A DNA stretch of 6,049 nt. Source: Gammaproteobacteria bacterium (GTDB lineage Bacteria; Pseudomonadota; Gammaproteobacteria; GCA-001735895). The position numbers and the translations under genes were made by a program. Below, in pieces: positions 6,021 through 6,049 of this stretch. Position 1 is the stretch's first letter. The number at the start of each line of letters is the position of its first letter. The stretch lies in the NCBI GenBank assembly GCA_024763185.1, contig JANTFY010000149.1, positions 1 through 6,049 on the forward strand, written 5' to 3'. Below the pieces are notes generated by a model. That model did no database searches, was not told the DNA's origin, and worked only from the letters and a program-made list of their open reading frames with translations.

Positions 6021-6049
6021 GCTTGCCCCCTAACGGCGTTATCAGTCCT

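Larger units (their letters stand above)
5300..6049. other. Intergenic stretch with no recognised gene
   Basis: Nothing in these 750 bp resembles a known protein or RNA family. The composition is visibly more AT-rich than the genes to the left. Open frames exist (a minus-strand frame 5751-5425 of 108 codons, a plus-strand frame 5803-6033 of 76 codons, and an ATG-less plus-strand frame 5495-5719), but none has a ribosome site or recognisable motif, and two of them lie antisense to each other. No GC-rich stem followed by a T-run, which would mark a terminator for the puuE-uraD operon, was found; a small hairpin lies at 5652-5672 (GTGTGC/GCACAC, 9-base loop) without T-run. The right part holds the inverted and direct repeats listed separately. 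The window ends in the palindrome TAACGGCGTTA (6031-6041). Confidence 0.6.

Noticed and set aside
5803..6033. 76-codon plus-strand open frame
   Set aside because: No ribosome site before the ATG, no known motif, and it runs through the inverted repeat and both direct repeats, which explain the sequence better.
1..6049. CRISPR array, tRNA, rRNA, transposase or phage genes
   Set aside because: No regular repeat-spacer array, cloverleaf with anticodon and CCA-type arms, conserved rRNA segment or transposase motif was seen on either strand.

Overview
The window is a divergent gene cluster for purine breakdown, from hypoxanthine/xanthine to allantoate, followed by about 750 bp with no convincing gene. 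The split two-subunit xanthine dehydrogenase, PuuE-type allantoinase, UraH and UraD are typical of proteobacterial ureide clusters. Residue patterns and moderate base composition suggest a gammaproteobacterium, possibly environmental or marine. That assignment is inference; nothing in the window fixes the genus.

Minus strand, reading leftward from about 3061: uraH (5-hydroxyisourate hydrolase), xdhA (iron-sulfur/FAD subunit of xanthine dehydrogenase), then xdhB (molybdopterin subunit). xdhB is cut by the left window edge after 398 codons. The genes are tightly packed (15 bp gap, then an ATGA overlap), so they look like one operon that continues off the left end, where xdhC would be expected.

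Plus strand, reading rightward from 3175: a GntR/FCD-family regulator, puuE (allantoinase) and uraD (OHCU decarboxylase). Spacing is again very tight (ATGA overlap, then 2 bp), so this looks like a second operon. The 113 bp between the operons holds two near-identical palindromes, ATTGT-N2-ACAAT, with centres 22 bp apart. They are the best candidates for operators through which the GntR protein controls both directions.

Together the enzymes give hypoxanthine/xanthine to urate (XdhAB), [urate to 5-hydroxyisourate by a uricase not in this window], 5-hydroxyisourate to OHCU (UraH), OHCU to S-allantoin (UraD), and allantoin to allantoate (PuuE). A uricase and the allantoate-using steps must be elsewhere.

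From 5300 to 6049 I see no recognisable gene. The region is more AT-rich, has only short open frames without ribosome sites, and contains a conspicuous inverted repeat (13-bp perfect arms enclosing two smaller hairpins, about 5879-5991) and a 14-bp direct repeat with one mismatch around it. This is the only part not explained by known families. I found no evidence of a novel multi-gene system in the window.
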